From: Campylorhamphus procurvoides
Taxonomy: Eukaryota > Chordata > Aves > Passeriformes > Dendrocolaptidae
DNA length: 64,000 nucleotides
Assembly (NCBI GenBank): GCA_013396655.1
Contig: WBMV01007372.1
Span: 143,018-207,017 of the forward strand
Reading direction: 5' to 3'
Program-made: the position numbers and the translations under genes
In this document: positions 49,063-61,184 of the stretch, one piece after another
Numbering within the stretch: the stretch's first letter is position 1
Layout: every line of letters begins with the position of its first letter
Notes under the pieces: model-generated
Databases searched by the model: none
Told to the model about the DNA's origin: nothing
The model's input: only the letters and a program-made list of their open reading frames with translations

Positions 49063-50489
49063 AATGGGTAAAGAAGTTTTAATGACAAGAGCAGCACTTG
49101 CCTTACAAAAGCAGGAATTTCCATCAAGGGACCTCTCTGTCATGGATGGAAACAAGAAAAAGGTTCAACACCCAAAAACAACTGTCCACTGCCCCTTCAG
49201 CAGCCCAGGGAGCCACAGGCACCCCTGTGTGTCAGCCCCAATGCTCCAAATAACCCTCCAGACCTTGCCATTTTTCATTTTTGGAGCTCCAGTATGAAAT
49301 GCAGTTCCCCAATGCTGGATCCTTCCAGCCTGGCTGAATCCCTTCCAAAAAGATGCAACATCAGGCTCATTTCTTTATGACATGACCTGCACGTGCAAAG
49401 CCAAGATGCTCTGTCTGGCTCTGGGAAAACACCTCATTATTAGTGGGACACAGGGAAATTAAGAGCCACATTAACCCGTGAGAACGTGCTCCCAAAAACC
49501 CCTCAGTGCAGACCAGCAGCAGATCTGCTCTCAAACCACCTGAACTGGTTCACCAGCCAGCCAGAAACTTCATCATCATCACCTACAGAACCCTCCAGCT
49601 GTTTATTTTAGCACAGAGTAAGGTCTTGGTTCCTGAGCCATTTGGAAAACACAGGGTTGGTGGGGGTGTGGATATTCCAAGCAGAGCTGATCCACCATCA
49701 GGTTCAGTTCACATGGAAACAAGCAGGAAAAAAAAGTGCCCTCTGTATCCTGAATATTTGCTGAGCCCCACCTGAGAAGTAGTAAATATCCAACCCAATT
49801 ATTTCAGTCAGACAACACAAAGACAGTGAGAATAACAAAGCTTGTGTACTGCAGCAAACACAGACATGTAATATTCAGGGCATCATCACAGGTGAAAGTC
49901 ACACACAAAAGGCTTCCAGGTCCACACAAAAACCAATATATACTAAGTTTAAGTTAAAGCTGGGAGGCTCAGAAAACAAATGCTCTTCCTGGGTATAAAA
50001 CCAAGACAGAATAAAGGAAAACTAGTGAGGAATAAAGCAAATAAAGTCAACAGCATGAGCAGTAGGGTACCCAGATGCTGACAAACAAAGGTTTATGGGA
50101 AAACTAAAATTAATCAAGTATTAGAAACACATACATTCAATAGCTACAGAATAAAAGTCTGCAACAAAAACCAGCCTGGAGATTACTCAATTCCTGCCCA
50201 CAGGTACCTGTAAAAGAATTGCTACAGATTCAGCTGGCAAACAAATGGAGCTGCCAGGTTTCCAGCTTCAGAATCACTAAAGATCACTCTCTGCACTTAA
50301 AATAATCCCAGTGGCCCAGGGGAATTTCTCCCATTTGAGGTCTGAATGAAGCACAAACTGACACACCAAAGGGGACACTCAGAGGTGAGTTCTGGACACA
50401 GACAAAAGGAGCACCCATCTCTGAGAGCTCAAAGAGTCCCCCATGTTCTTTAGCCAAGCTAGAAAATCCTGAAGCTCCAATTTGTCCTA
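49063..50489. other. Unique stretch, AT-rich from about 49790
   Basis: 49790-50300 is A-rich and repeat-free, and almost no ORFs are present. Nothing gene-like. It may be old intronic sequence. Confidence 0.45.
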
Positions 50490-50595
50490 ATCAATCATGG
50501 AAAGCTTTGTGTTGGAGGGGACCTCACAGCTCATCTTGTCCCACTCCCCAGGTTGCTCCAACCTGGCCTTGGACACATCCAGGGCTGGGGATTAA
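50490..50595 (-). mobile_element. CR1 LINE 3' end with internal deletion
   Basis: Antisense: caatcatggaaagctttgtgttggaggggacctcacagctcatcttgtcccactcc joins directly to ccaggttgctccaacctggccttggacacatccagggctgggg. The tgccatgggcagggacacc segment is missing. Confidence 0.85.
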
Positions 50596-52664
50596 GCCCC
50601 AAAATGTTGGTTTTCATCACTAAAGGCAAGAAGGATGTTCTGTGGAATTAGAGCAGCAATTTAAAGAGAGCTCATAGCTGCTCTCATAGTTCAGGTACCT
50701 TCTCCTTTCCACTCCTCCTGAATAAGAGCCTGAGGTGGGACAAACATCCTTCCTGTCTCCAGACTGAAACCCTTCCTGTGACTTTACCATGAAATTCCAC
50801 TCAATTCCTTCTCCATGTTCTCCTAAGGGAGGGAGGAGGGTAAACAATGCTCCTGGATCCAGACAAGCTCCACTTTATTTTAAACATGAATCTGCATTTC
50901 TCCCTCCGTGCTCACTTCTAACACACCAAGAAAACACAGACCATTTCTCAGAAGTGACAGACACATTTGTCACCCCTGCAGTCCCAGAGATTTGCATTCA
51001 TGCAATTTGGTGGTAAATTGGATCCAGGTTACTATTAATACCTGAACTATTTCCTTTCCTCCCTGAACGCTGATTGGTGGAAAGGATGCAAACATTCCAA
51101 TTTAAAGCACACTAATTAGCCAAGGAGGAGTCAAGGAAGTCACTGCTTAGCCTTCAAGAACAGACACAGCCTCCTTCAAAGAGGAAAAACACAGCAAACT
51201 CATCCATGCACTGCATTCCAGGCGGATCCAAACAGGGGAATAAAACATTATAAACAGACACTTCAACAACTCAGATATGGGTTTTTTAGGAATATTCAGG
51301 TGTCACTCAGAGCCCACACAAGGAGCACAATCCAGGAGGTCCCCAGAAAGCAGCATGAAAAATGTCATTGTAGAACGTGCTCAGGTCTTCAGTTCCCGAG
51401 TCACAAACTCCTTACAACCACCTCAAATTACACAGCAAGGGAAGAGCTGAAAGGAAGCACCTCCTTGATTTCCACACACCATCCCTCCCCTATTGTCTGG
51501 GGCCTGGCAAGTTGAGGTCAGAATAAAAAGATTCCTTCAAAACCCCACATACATTGAAACTGATTTTTTTCCCCCTTCTATTCTAAGCCCTGCAGAGGTT
51601 TAAGTAGCAGTTGTCATTATTAATGGGGCTCCTCCCCTCCCAGTTTCCACTCTCCTGAGGAAGGAGCAGCCTGGCAGCACCAGATCCAGGGGAGAAGGGG
51701 CTGCTGCCCTTTCACTCAGGTACAGAAATCCAGCCTGGAAAGGGTGTGAGGAGGGCACAGCCCCCTCTCAGCCACACACAGGCTCAGAGAGCACTGCTGA
51801 ATAATGAAATAAGGAAATGTGATAAGGAATAATAATAAAATCAGGAAGTCAGACGTGTCTGTGCCCCTTGAGGTGCCCCAGCCCCTGAGAGGGGCTCGAG
51901 GGCTGTGGGTTCCCAAGCAGGGAGGGCTCTGGCCCTGCTCAGCTGCTGAATCCCAGCTTGTCCATAAATCAGCTGAACCTGCCAGCCCAGCAGAAACCCT
52001 CCTGGTCTCCCTCTTCCCACTGCTCTCCTGGCTCCAAAGCAGCCTCACCCCCAGCAGCAGGACCACGAAACACACCCCAGGCAAATCCACAAACACCCGG
52101 GGAAAGGGCACATCCCTCCCTTCCAACACTCGGCCGTGCAAACAAACAGCACAGGGGGTGGCAAGGAAAGCGCTCAGAGGACAAAAGGACAGAGGCAGGA
52201 TTAAACCAGGGCCCTTGATCCCCGGCCAAATGGCCGACCCAGAAGCCCACGCAACCTCCAGAGCCAACTGAAAATCCTGAGTGTGCTATACTTTAGGTTA
52301 TAAAATCATATTTAGACACACATTGGAAGCGTTCTTTGCTCTGCTGGTGGCTAAAAACAATTCCTTTGTCATCAAATCTTGCTCCAGCGCGCTGACGTGA
52401 CGTTTTTAACTCAGGAAATAAGATAATTATGGTTCAAGGTAAACAACTACAACTGTGCATCATAAACAGTTTCTAATTTTAAGCCTGAGTCCCTCTAATG
52501 CCATCCATATTTTAAAGACAGTTTCCTTACAAATGGTTGAGGTTGTCTGAGCAGTTTGTGACTGAGCCTGGGCTGGTGAGCAGCAGCTGCAGGTCCTGGG
52601 GAAACACAGACTGGTGGAGAGCAGGTAAAAGTCCAGCAGACACAGCAAGTGAGCTCCTCTGTCA
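50596..52664. other. Unique stretch with two regulatory-looking segments
   Basis: 51040-51130 holds a CCAAT-box core (GATTGG 51072-51077), a TEAD-type ACATTCCA (51092-51099) and a homeodomain palindrome CTAATTAG (51112-51119) within 50 bp. 52270-52440 holds TGACGTGACGT (52393-52403), a CRE-like site, in AT-rich unique DNA. 52100-52240 is relatively CpG-rich. The 183-aa (minus) and 150-aa (plus) ORFs at 51716-52271 face each other and have no domain. Confidence 0.4.
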
Positions 52665-53055
52665 GCACCATGGAATGGTGTGGGTTGGAAGGGATCTCAA
52701 ATCCCATCCAGTCCCACCCCCTGCCATGGGCAGGGACACCTTCCACCAGCCCAGGTTGCTCCAAGCCCCATCCAACCCAGCCTTGGACATTTCCAGGGAT
52801 TCAGGGGCAGCTTCTCTGCCCAACCTGTGCCAGGACCTCATCACTCTCACAGAGTTCCTCCAAATATCTAACCTAAATCTCCCCTTCTTTTAGTTTAAAG
52901 CCATTCCCCCTTGTCCTGTCCCTCCACTCCTTGTTCAAAGTCCCTCTCCAGCCCTCTTGGAGCCCCTCTGGGCACTGGAAGGGGCTCCAAGGTCTGCCCA
53001 GAACCTTCTCTTCTTCAGGCTGAATAAGCCCAGCTCTCCCAGCCTGTCAAGGTAA
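52665..53055 (-). mobile_element. CR1 LINE 3' end, long
   Basis: Antisense, about 390 bp: caccatggaatggtgtgggttggaaggg, cccaccccctgccatgggcagggacaccttccaccagcccaggttgc, ttccagggattcaggggcagc. These are followed by aatatctaacctaaatctccccttcttttag, cccccttgtcctgtcc, ggcactggaaggggctccaaggtctg and ctcccagcctgtc. Part of the gccacagcttctctggg segment is missing. Confidence 0.94.
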
Positions 53056-54521
53056 GCCAAACATCAAAGGAGGAAAATACATTCTGAATCTTAACTAGCT
53101 GGAGAGGCAGAAGCTGTGTCTGCTGGAACACACAGCAAAGAAAGTGCCATGCCCAGAGCTCACACACTTACGCAACCCCTGCTGCAAGTCATTGTGGAGC
53201 CCAGACCTCAAACGCCCCACTGCAGCTTCCCCTGGCACAAACAGCAGCAATTCAAGTTGGAACTCGCTGCAGAGCAGCAGCTCCTGAGCTGTTCCACACC
53301 AGGCAGCAAACACACCTCCAGCCCCGCACGCCGTGTCTGAACTGGCCCTCTCACTGCTGCCCTAAAACACTCCCCAAAGTTACCTGGAAACAAAGGCTGG
53401 CCATGAACAGCGGCGTCACAGCTCAGCCCGCAGCCAGGAACGCTGCAGCACATCATGGGAACGTGTCTGGAGCTCCAGGGAGGGATCCAGGGCACGAGCT
53501 GTCTGCCTCAGGGTGAGTCACTGCACTCAGGGGCAGCAGGAACTCCAGGACTGCTCAGAGGTGTTACCCCTGCAGGCTCCCCTTGCTCCAAATCCCAGGA
53601 AAACGTGCTAAATTACAACCAAACGAACCCAGAGCCGGGGGAGGGATGTGGCAGAGCAACCCAAATCCAACCCAAATCCCAGCATCCTTACAGGGCTGTG
53701 CCAGAAGAGCCAGGAGTGGTCAGAGCTATCCCAGCGGTGGGAACGAAGCCGCTCCTGGAGGAGCCGGAGCAGCGAGGAGGAATCACGTGGTGGAGCCTGT
53801 GCAGCCTGGGAGAGCTCGCTCCTCCAAAACTTTTCCTCATTAAACAATTCCAAACCACCCCACCCAGCTGCTGCTATTGTTGTCAGAGAGGGAATTCCAA
53901 GCAGAACAATGATTTCCACAACATTTTGCTGCTGCTGGAAGAAGAAAACTGGTAACACTGCACAGCACAAATGCAGTTTCCACAGTAGTTCATCCAGCAC
54001 AAGGCTCCTTCCTAAAGGGAACAGATTAACGTGCCTCAAATCCACTGTGCAGCAGGGATGTATTTTTAGATCCAGCCATCCAAAGGCAGTGATGTGGTGG
54101 AAGCCTCCCAGGCTGGAGTTGGCCATGGGAGGTTCATCTCTCTGCACCCTGGAGAGGGCAGCTCATTAAGAGGCTGCTCAGAGCAGAAGGAAACAATTCA
54201 CCCACTCCCTGAAGAAACCCCTCTTCCCACGAGGGCACACAAGGCAGCTCCTCTGAACCCTCCCCAGCTCATCCCAATTTGCACCATTTCTTGGGAACAG
54301 TTTCTTCCCCACATCTCCAGCACAATAAACAGAGACAAATTCAACACTCTGTCCCTGGCACAACGTGGGATGTAGAGTGGCTCAAAGTCAACCCAAGGGC
54401 CCACAAAAACAAAGGGAGCAGGACCACAGTTTGGCTTTATATTTTATCTGTGATTTCTGATACAGTAAAGCACGAGCTGTCACATGAATCCAAATGCAAG
54501 TGAACCCTACAAATACCCTGG
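53056..54521. other. Unique non-coding stretch
   Basis: No recognised repeat. A minus-strand donor-like GTAAGTG (complement of 53165-53170) lacks a convincing acceptor. ORFs of 166-179 aa at 53455-54169 overlap on both strands, so none is supported. Confidence 0.4.
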
Positions 54522-54602
54522 AAACACAGAATGATTTAGGTTGGAAGGACCTGAACCACATCAAGCACCTCTGCCTTCATTCCCCTGCAAGGCTGTTCCT
54601 GT
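54522..54602 (-). mobile_element. CR1 terminal fragment
   Basis: Antisense: acacagaatgatttaggttggaaggacctgaaccacatcaagcacc. Only the extreme 3' end is recognisable. Confidence 0.7.
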
Positions 54603-55894
54603 GATACTGGAAATACCAACTCGACACCACCTCCAAAATTGCTTCCTAATACTTTCTCATGCTATTCCATATTTTAACATTTGACTCTCAAATAAAATGC
54701 CTTCAGATCACAAATCATTCAGTGGGGAGCACTTGACTTTCAGGTAGCTGCAGTTAAGCAAAACCAAAATAAAATATAGAAAGATCTATGAAATAGAGAG
54801 TGTTTATTGTTTCATAACTTGCCAGGAATTTGACTGCCCCATCTGAGAGCTCAGAGATGAGACTGCCAGAATGCAAAAGGCATCACCTACCCCCTTGCAG
54901 AGGTGAATTTGGGTATCCCAAACACATCACTGGGCAGCACAAATGGCCAATTCTGAGAATGTGTGGGGCAACAGGCAGAAGAAAGAGGAAAACTAAAAAT
55001 TAAGGAGGAAAAATGCAAAAAATCTATACAAGAACCAAAAGTCCTGAGTAGAGCCAAGCCATTTTTCAGACTTTTGTTAAAATTAGATTGGCCTTTGTGA
55101 ACCACATCTGCTCCTTGTGAGCAGCAAAAGGGCACCAACATCACACAGTGGAAGACACAGGCACCCAGAGGCAACATCTGAGAACGAGGTTCCTTCCTCC
55201 ACACATCGAACTGAGCTTACACACCTCAAAACCAGCTCATTTCTAATGCTCACAGTGCCCATGGAAGGCAAAACTACTCCAATCTGGTGTGTAGGTCTAA
55301 GGAAAAACAAGCTTTGCTTGAGCCCTGCCTCCCCTCCAGAGCCCTTCCTCCTCCGAGCGCCTGAAATAGGATGTTACACTACTTGTTTATACGCCATTAC
55401 AGAAAAACATGCTGGGTTTCTTCATCCTGCATTACAGAACAAAATGTTACCCAATTCCTTCTGTAAAGCACCAAGAAATAACTGTGAGACCATATGCATG
55501 GGGAAGCATCCACGTGCTGGAGTAATCCAGCCTTACGTAACCAGCCAGGGGTGTCTGACCACGACCCGCAGCAAAGAGAGGGCCAAAAACCAACCCAGAA
55601 ATTCATCTGGAGGGCCCTGGTCAGGGCACCAAAGAAATTCCTGGCTCTGGATGTACAATTTGAGGTTTCTGAGCAGAGAATCCTGGGTGGTTGGTTTTCT
55701 CTCCTTGAGCTCATCCCTATTAAGCAAAAATGAATCATTTGCTAATTGGTGAGTTCAGTTTGAACTGATGCCACCGTGATTCTTATCTTGGTAGCTGGAA
55801 GGCAGCTCCTTCCAAGGATTCAACAAGCCATGGACAAAGGCAGAGATCATCCTCGGTGCATCCCACAGCGCCAGGGATCTGAGCACTGATAATC
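54603..55894. other. Unique non-coding stretch
   Basis: 54640-55090 is AT-rich and repeat-free. 55380-55760 holds open frames on both strands (211 aa plus, 113 aa minus) without domains or flanking splice sites that I could defend. Confidence 0.4.
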
Positions 55895-56600
55895 CCAGAG
55901 ATCACAGAATCCCTGAGGTTGGAAAAGACTCCAGCCATTCCCCAGCACTGCCAGGGCCACCAGTAGCCCATGTCCCCAAATGCCACATCCACAGTGGTTC
56001 TGAACACTCCCAGGGATGGGGACTCCACCACCCCCCTGGGCAGCCCCTTCCAAGGCCTGACCACCCTTTCCAGCATGAAATTCCTCCTCATGTCCAACCT
56101 GAACCTCCCCTAAGGCTGTTCCCTCCTGTCCTCTCCCTGTTCCCTGGGAGCAGAGCTCGACCTCTCCCAGCTCCCCTCTCCTGTCAGTGAGAAGGTCCCC
56201 CCTGAGCCTCCTTTTCTCCAGGCTGGGCCCTCCCAGCCACTCCTGCTGCTCCAGACCCTTCTCTGGACACTCTCCAGCCCCTCAATGTCCCTCCTGTCCT
56301 GAGGGGCCCAGAACTGACCCCAGAATTGCAGGTGTGGCCTCTCCAGTGCCCAGCACAGGGGACAGGCCCTGGCCATCAGAGACCCAGGGTAGAAAGGAGT
56401 CATCACCGTGGTGCAGCGATTCCGGAGATGTCTCATCACTTGGCCATGGCTGGGAGGGACTTGCAGAGCCTGAAGGTCCCCCCTGAGCCTCCTTTTCTCC
56501 AGGCTGAGCCCCCCCAGCTCCCTCAGCCCCTTCAGATGCTCCAGACCCTTCCCCAGCTCCATTCCCTTCTCTGGACTCAGCTCCAGAACAGCAGCCTTGG
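55895..56600 (-). mobile_element. CR1 LINE 3' end with a repeated internal segment
   Basis: Antisense: agatcacagaatccctgaggttggaaaagactcc, gggatggggactccaccacccccctgggcagccccttccaaggcctgaccaccctttcc, tgtccaacctgaacctcccc and gaaggtcccccctgagcctccttttctccaggctgggcc, through to ccagaactgaccccagaattgcaggtgtggcc. The segment aaggtcccccctgagcctccttttctccaggctg occurs twice (56191-56224 and 56474-56507), with non-CR1-like sequence at about 56375-56470 between. A nested second CR1 or an internal duplication would explain it. Confidence 0.9.
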
Positions 56601-57039
56601 ACAAGGCAGCTGAGAACAGGAGGTGCAAAACAGACCCCAAATCCACAGACAATATATGGAATAACATCCATCTTTAGCCCCTTTCCACCTGCTGGCAACC
56701 AAAAGCAAGCACAAAGCACAGACACATTGCTGTGAAAAGCAAGTCAACTTCCTGCACACAGATAAGGATAACAAATGTTTCACTCCTCTCTTTCAAACGT
56801 CTCAGATTTTAAACCAAGCCAAGGAAAGAGCGTTACCAGTGAAGCTATTCCAGTAAATGAAAAGCAAATTGAAAATCAAGTCTAACCGGCATTAAATTCA
56901 AATAAATATATCTCAATTCCACAATCACAGGACATAGCTCTTATGACAAAACTCCTGCAGAAGGGAAAAGCACCCTTGATAAGTCTGGATATTAAGCTGA
57001 GGTACCAGAGGCATCTCCCAGTTTATCTAAATAAAGTGG
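56601..57039. other. Unique stretch, AT-rich
   Basis: Repeat-free. It becomes AT-rich after 56750 and leads into the X-box block. Confidence 0.45.
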
Positions 57040-57310
57040 CTCCTGCAAAGAGCCCCGGCTGCTCGGTGGAAGCTGCAGTGTGATTAACAGAGGTCCATTA
57101 GAGAGGCAATCCATAACCTGGCTCCTGTGAGGAGTCCCTGCCACATCCGTCTGCGTTGCCATGGCAACCAGGCAGGAAAATATAAAGCAAATTACAGTTA
57201 AATGAAAATTATTCTCCATGACAATATATGTTAATGCGGGAACATTTGCGAGGCCATTCCGGATAAAATGTTTACATTCACACATGTGTCTACAAAAATA
57301 AATAAAAGGC
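57040..57310. promoter_or_regulatory. Candidate conserved regulatory block with an RFX X-box
   Basis: A repeat-free, irregular sequence centred on the X-box at 57155-57168. Around it are AGTGTGATTAACAG, a long AT-rich run (attacagttaaatgaaaattattc) and GATAAAATGTTTACATTC, which contains a forkhead-type TGTTTAC (about 57267-57273). This mix of motifs with no repeats and no ORF resembles vertebrate conserved non-coding elements. Conservation itself has not been tested. Confidence 0.45.
57155..57168. promoter_or_regulatory. Perfect palindromic RFX X-box
   Basis: GTTGCCATGGCAAC matches the X-box consensus GTTRCC-NN-GGYAAC at every position and is a perfect 14-bp palindrome. RFX family factors bind such sites as dimers, typically in promoters and enhancers of cilia and neural genes. 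I infer binding from the motif only. Confidence 0.7.
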
Positions 57311-58697
57311 AGCTGGAGCAGCTAATGGATCATCCAAAGAGAGGGAGCAGAGTCTTTATTCCTCCCCCCCTCCAAGTTTTAATGTATCCAGAATAAAATT
57401 CTTCAAGCTGAATGAGAAACAACCCATCTTACTCAACCTATGTGTCCATTTCCATAAAAAAATATTCTTTAAGGGATAGCTTTTCACAACATCTAAAATG
57501 CACATTCTGAATGTTGTGAGCCTTTAATTTTCCTGGCTGCAAACAAAGAGGACATTTATACCTCCCCATCCCAGCTGAAAATGGTTTAAAGGAGAGGCTA
57601 AGTTTATGGAGATCTGATTAAAACTGGGATAGTGACTTACTTTAATCAGTTATAACTCACTGAAAACTGGGAAGTGTTTTATACCTCAGTTTGGAGTGGT
57701 GAACAAGTCACTGAAATGCTTTTGGAAAAGGCCACAGTCAAGGCTGTACAAGGTGATCCCACTCTCCCACAGTCCCCACTTTGCCTGAACAGCCCTTTTT
57801 TAGGGACTGTATCTCAGTTTTTGAACATCTTCTGGAGCATGAGGGAAGTTAATTGGAACGAGGCTCGTCAAGATGCAGTCACTTGGTTATTTTTTTCACT
57901 CCCTTGGCTTGTACTCCAAAGAAAAGCCCAAAGAAAGGGAGGTTATAAACTGACTTACTGAAGTGCCACGTTTTGAGAAGGGTTTAAAACACTGCCCTGG
58001 AAAACAACCCCCCCTCAGCCACCCTGCCAAGTTCCTTTCCCATGGAAATGCTCTGCCTGTTCCACGAGTCACACAGGTGCAGGTTTCTTGGGAAGGCCCA
58101 GAGAGAGCACAAGGCACTTTTTGAAGGCATTTGGGAGCACAGAGGAGGGCATTCAGTGTGCTGGCACATCTGAGCCCGCTCCGTGCACGCTCCCCCTGAC
58201 CTCTGCATCTGCCTATGGAACAATGCTGGGATAGGGAGCATCGTAACTTTTTATGACAGTGGGAAAACTGCAATCTTCTCCCCGAGTTCACTCCACCCTG
58301 CACATAAAACTGCTCCTAGGTTCAACCATAAAGCAGGCTCCCTCCTTTGAAGTTGCACCCGGAGCCCTGTGCACGTTGTAAAGCCGAGCTGGAACAAGGC
58401 GGCGCATTAAGGTTTTACATAACGAGCCTCGTGGAAAAGCAGCGCTCCCGAATCAGCCCCAGCCACTGTTGACAAAAGCAAGTCAGGTCAGGGAGTATCT
58501 GGGTAACAAAACTCCTCGCAGGTGAGCTCAGGTTACCCACAAACACCAGAGTCACACAGCACCCAGTGCATTGCAGCCGTGCTCCACTTTCCAGGAGGAT
58601 CACTTGCTGCAGAGCCCACGGCGGCGTTCCCATGATCACCTCAGCTCATTTAGGCCCTGATCCACAGCTCCTTCCACCCTTCCCTCCATAGGATGTG
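57311..58697. other. Unique stretch; low in repeats
   Basis: 57310-57700 is AT-rich. 58330-58560 is irregular and CpG-containing (aaggcggcgcattaaggttttacataacgagcctcg) and could be conserved. No exon or CR1 recognised. Confidence 0.4.
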
Positions 58698-58945
58698 CAG
58701 GATATCACAGGATGCGGTTGGAAGGGACCTCAGGAGATCACCCAGTCCAACCTCCCTGCCAAGGCAGAGTCACCTGGAGTAGGGGACAAAGGACATGTCC
58801 AGGTGGGTTTGGAATGTCTCCAGAGAGGGAGATTCCATGCCCTCCCTGGGCGGCTGTTCCAATGCTCTGACACCTCCATGGAAAGAAGTTCTTGCTCAGG
58901 TTGAGGTGGAACTTCTCATGTTTTAATTTATGTATCTCCATTCAA
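58698..58945 (-). mobile_element. CR1 LINE 3' end, third subfamily
   Basis: Antisense: ggatatcacaggatgcggttggaagggacctcaggagatcacccagtccaacctccctgcc. Further in are ccagagagggagattccatgccctccctgggcggctgttccaatgctctgacacc, catggaaagaagttcttgctcaggttgaggtggaacttctcatg. It is the inverted counterpart of 19595-19842. Confidence 0.92.
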
Positions 58946-61128
58946 GGCACAGAAAACAGCAACAAACATGAGACTAATAAACAGAACTAAACCCTGCCAT
59001 TCAAAGCCCAGCAGCAGTTGCTAGGATCCTCTGCAAACCTCGCTAATGGCTGGGATTGGGTTTCCAGGGAAGCTCCTTGCTGCATAGGTGGAGGGGCTGA
59101 GCGTTGCTTTCACAAAAGAACTTGTAAAACCCCAGGCTGCATGTCTGCAACAGCCAGGATTTATATTCCAGGCACAAATCAGATTATGCTCCACACACTG
59201 TCCTCACAAGGCTGTGAGCAGGTGAATCCCACCAGGTCAGGAGGCCTTCCTGAACACACAGGCTCCAGGGTCAGGTTCCCTGTGCTCCCTGATGGGCTCC
59301 ACATCCCTTTGCAGGGAACTGCCTGACTCTGTCAAATGCCTCCACATTAGAAGAGTCATCTCTGTAAACATAAGCAAATTCATACTAACATGGAGCCAAG
59401 ATTCCCAGGAAAAACAGCTTTCCTGCAGGGAGAAGGGCAGGAGATTCAGGAACACCAGGCTGCTGGGCAACACTGCTGGTAACCTCATGGAAGACCCCAT
59501 CAAATACAGGATGAATCCATAACCCAGAGAGATTCCAAGAGCAGCTGCAAGCAGGGACAGTAAGTGGTGAGGGAGAAGCAGGAGAGGGAAGGAGCAGCTC
59601 CCTGTAAGCACATGGCACAGCATCCCAAACATTCCCATGCCCATGGATCCTTCACCTCAGTGCAGCTTCACTCCCTTCCCAAGCACTTTCCTCCCAGCAT
59701 GCAAAAACAAGGCCCAGCTCTCCAGAGGGAGAGGAAGGTGCAGGATGATCTCACAGAGCAGGAGAAAGGCAGGAACAGACGGGAGGGAACATCAAAAGCC
59801 AGACGGGCTAAAATTAGAGACAAGAATCCTGCATGAGGAGGACCAAGGCAAGTGCAGAACCTCCATCAGATGAGGCTCCTGGAAAGGGGGAGAGGAAATA
59901 TCCTGGTGGGTGAAGCAGGGAAAGCTCACTGACAGAACACACTGCAGAAGGAAATTAAATCCAGCACTTTAAGACTACAACCTCCAGCTCCTTAACCAAG
60001 GAGCATACTCAGCACACCAGGAAAGAGCCATGGAGCTGACTCCTCGTCTGATCCCTTCCCCCCTGGCTGAGGGATAACTCAAAGGAATTCAGCTCTCACC
60101 ACAGAACCAGTTAAACACCCCAGTGCCAGTGCTGATCACAGGGGAAGGGAATTGAATTTGCTGCCATCACCCACAACAGAGCAGCTGAGTAACACAGGGC
60201 ACCTCAGATCCCCATCAGAGAGCCAGGAGCCTTCTGGGCTGCTGGAAAAACAGAGAGCAAACAGCTCAGAGCCTGGGAGAGCCTCCACACAGGACCCCGA
60301 CATGTACTGGAACAGGCCATGGCAAGGAAAAACTGGGGAACACAGCGCAGTTATCAAGGAGCCTAATTCCCAAAATCAGCATGTTCCCCCGTGCCCTTCT
60401 GAGTCAGTGGGACAAGAAACCACCCAAACAAAAAGGTCAACATTCAAGAAGAACTGGTTTTCATCTTCAAACCTGTGCACTCAACCCTCGGAGTGCTCAA
60501 AAGGTGAAGCTCTACACACAAAATCCCCAGACTCGCTCATTACAGCCCACATCCAGCTCAGCTAAATGGATCTGCCTGTGCTGAGCTGCAAGATGAACCC
60601 AAGGAGGCTGTGGTGGGCAGGAGCCAGGCACTGTAACCAGAGCACCCTGTGGCATTTAAACCCACAGAGCACAGCCAAGAGCAGGATGTTTGTGTGGCCC
60701 CCCCACTCACACCCCCCCCCCTTCCCTGCATTACCTCCATCTCTTCCCAGCTTTGCCGTGGCTAATCCCATCCATCCATCCATCCCAAGATCCATGGCTA
60801 TATTTATAGGCAGGCTCAGATCCCCAGTCCACCCCAGGCCTGACGCAATCGCAGAGCTCTGCTGTCCTCACGACAACGCTGACATTTCACAATCTGCACC
60901 AACCACCCTCCTGCAGAACGTGGAAAACACCAGCCCTGGAGTGTAAAGTCTATCCCAAAGATTACTGCTTCCCAAGGGATCTGGTCACTGCCACAGTCAG
61001 CAGGATCCCAGCCCTGCCACCTCCTCCCTGGAGCAGCTATCAGGAGACCATTCCCAACGGGGAACTTCTTGGAACTTTATCTTGGCTGCTCCTGGACCTG
61101 GCCAGCCTGCAGAAACCCAGCTACTTAC
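58946..61128. other. Unique non-coding stretch
   Basis: No CR1. Contains a C10 run at 60712-60721 and a (CCAT)n run at about 60768-60785. ORFs to 137 aa on the plus strand have no domain. Confidence 0.45.
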
Positions 61129-61184
61129 CAGTCACTTGGAGCTCCTGGTACAACTTGTTTACACAGTGCAGGTCACAGGATCGG
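61129..61184 (-). other. Best candidate exon, minus strand
   Basis: On the minus strand the acceptor is tcctgcttacaccttccag and the donor is ACTG|GTAAGTAG, an exact GTAAGT. The 56-bp interval has one open frame, reading RSCDLHCVNKLYQELQVT. The other two frames have stops. I do not recognise the peptide. The flanks lie in unique, CNE-like sequence. It could be a small coding exon, a non-coding exon of a minus-strand transcript, or a pseudo-exon. Confidence 0.3.

Noticed and set aside
52662..52674. REST/NRSF left half-site (TCAGCACCATGGA)
   Set aside because: The right half is absent and the match runs into the start of a CR1, so it looks accidental.
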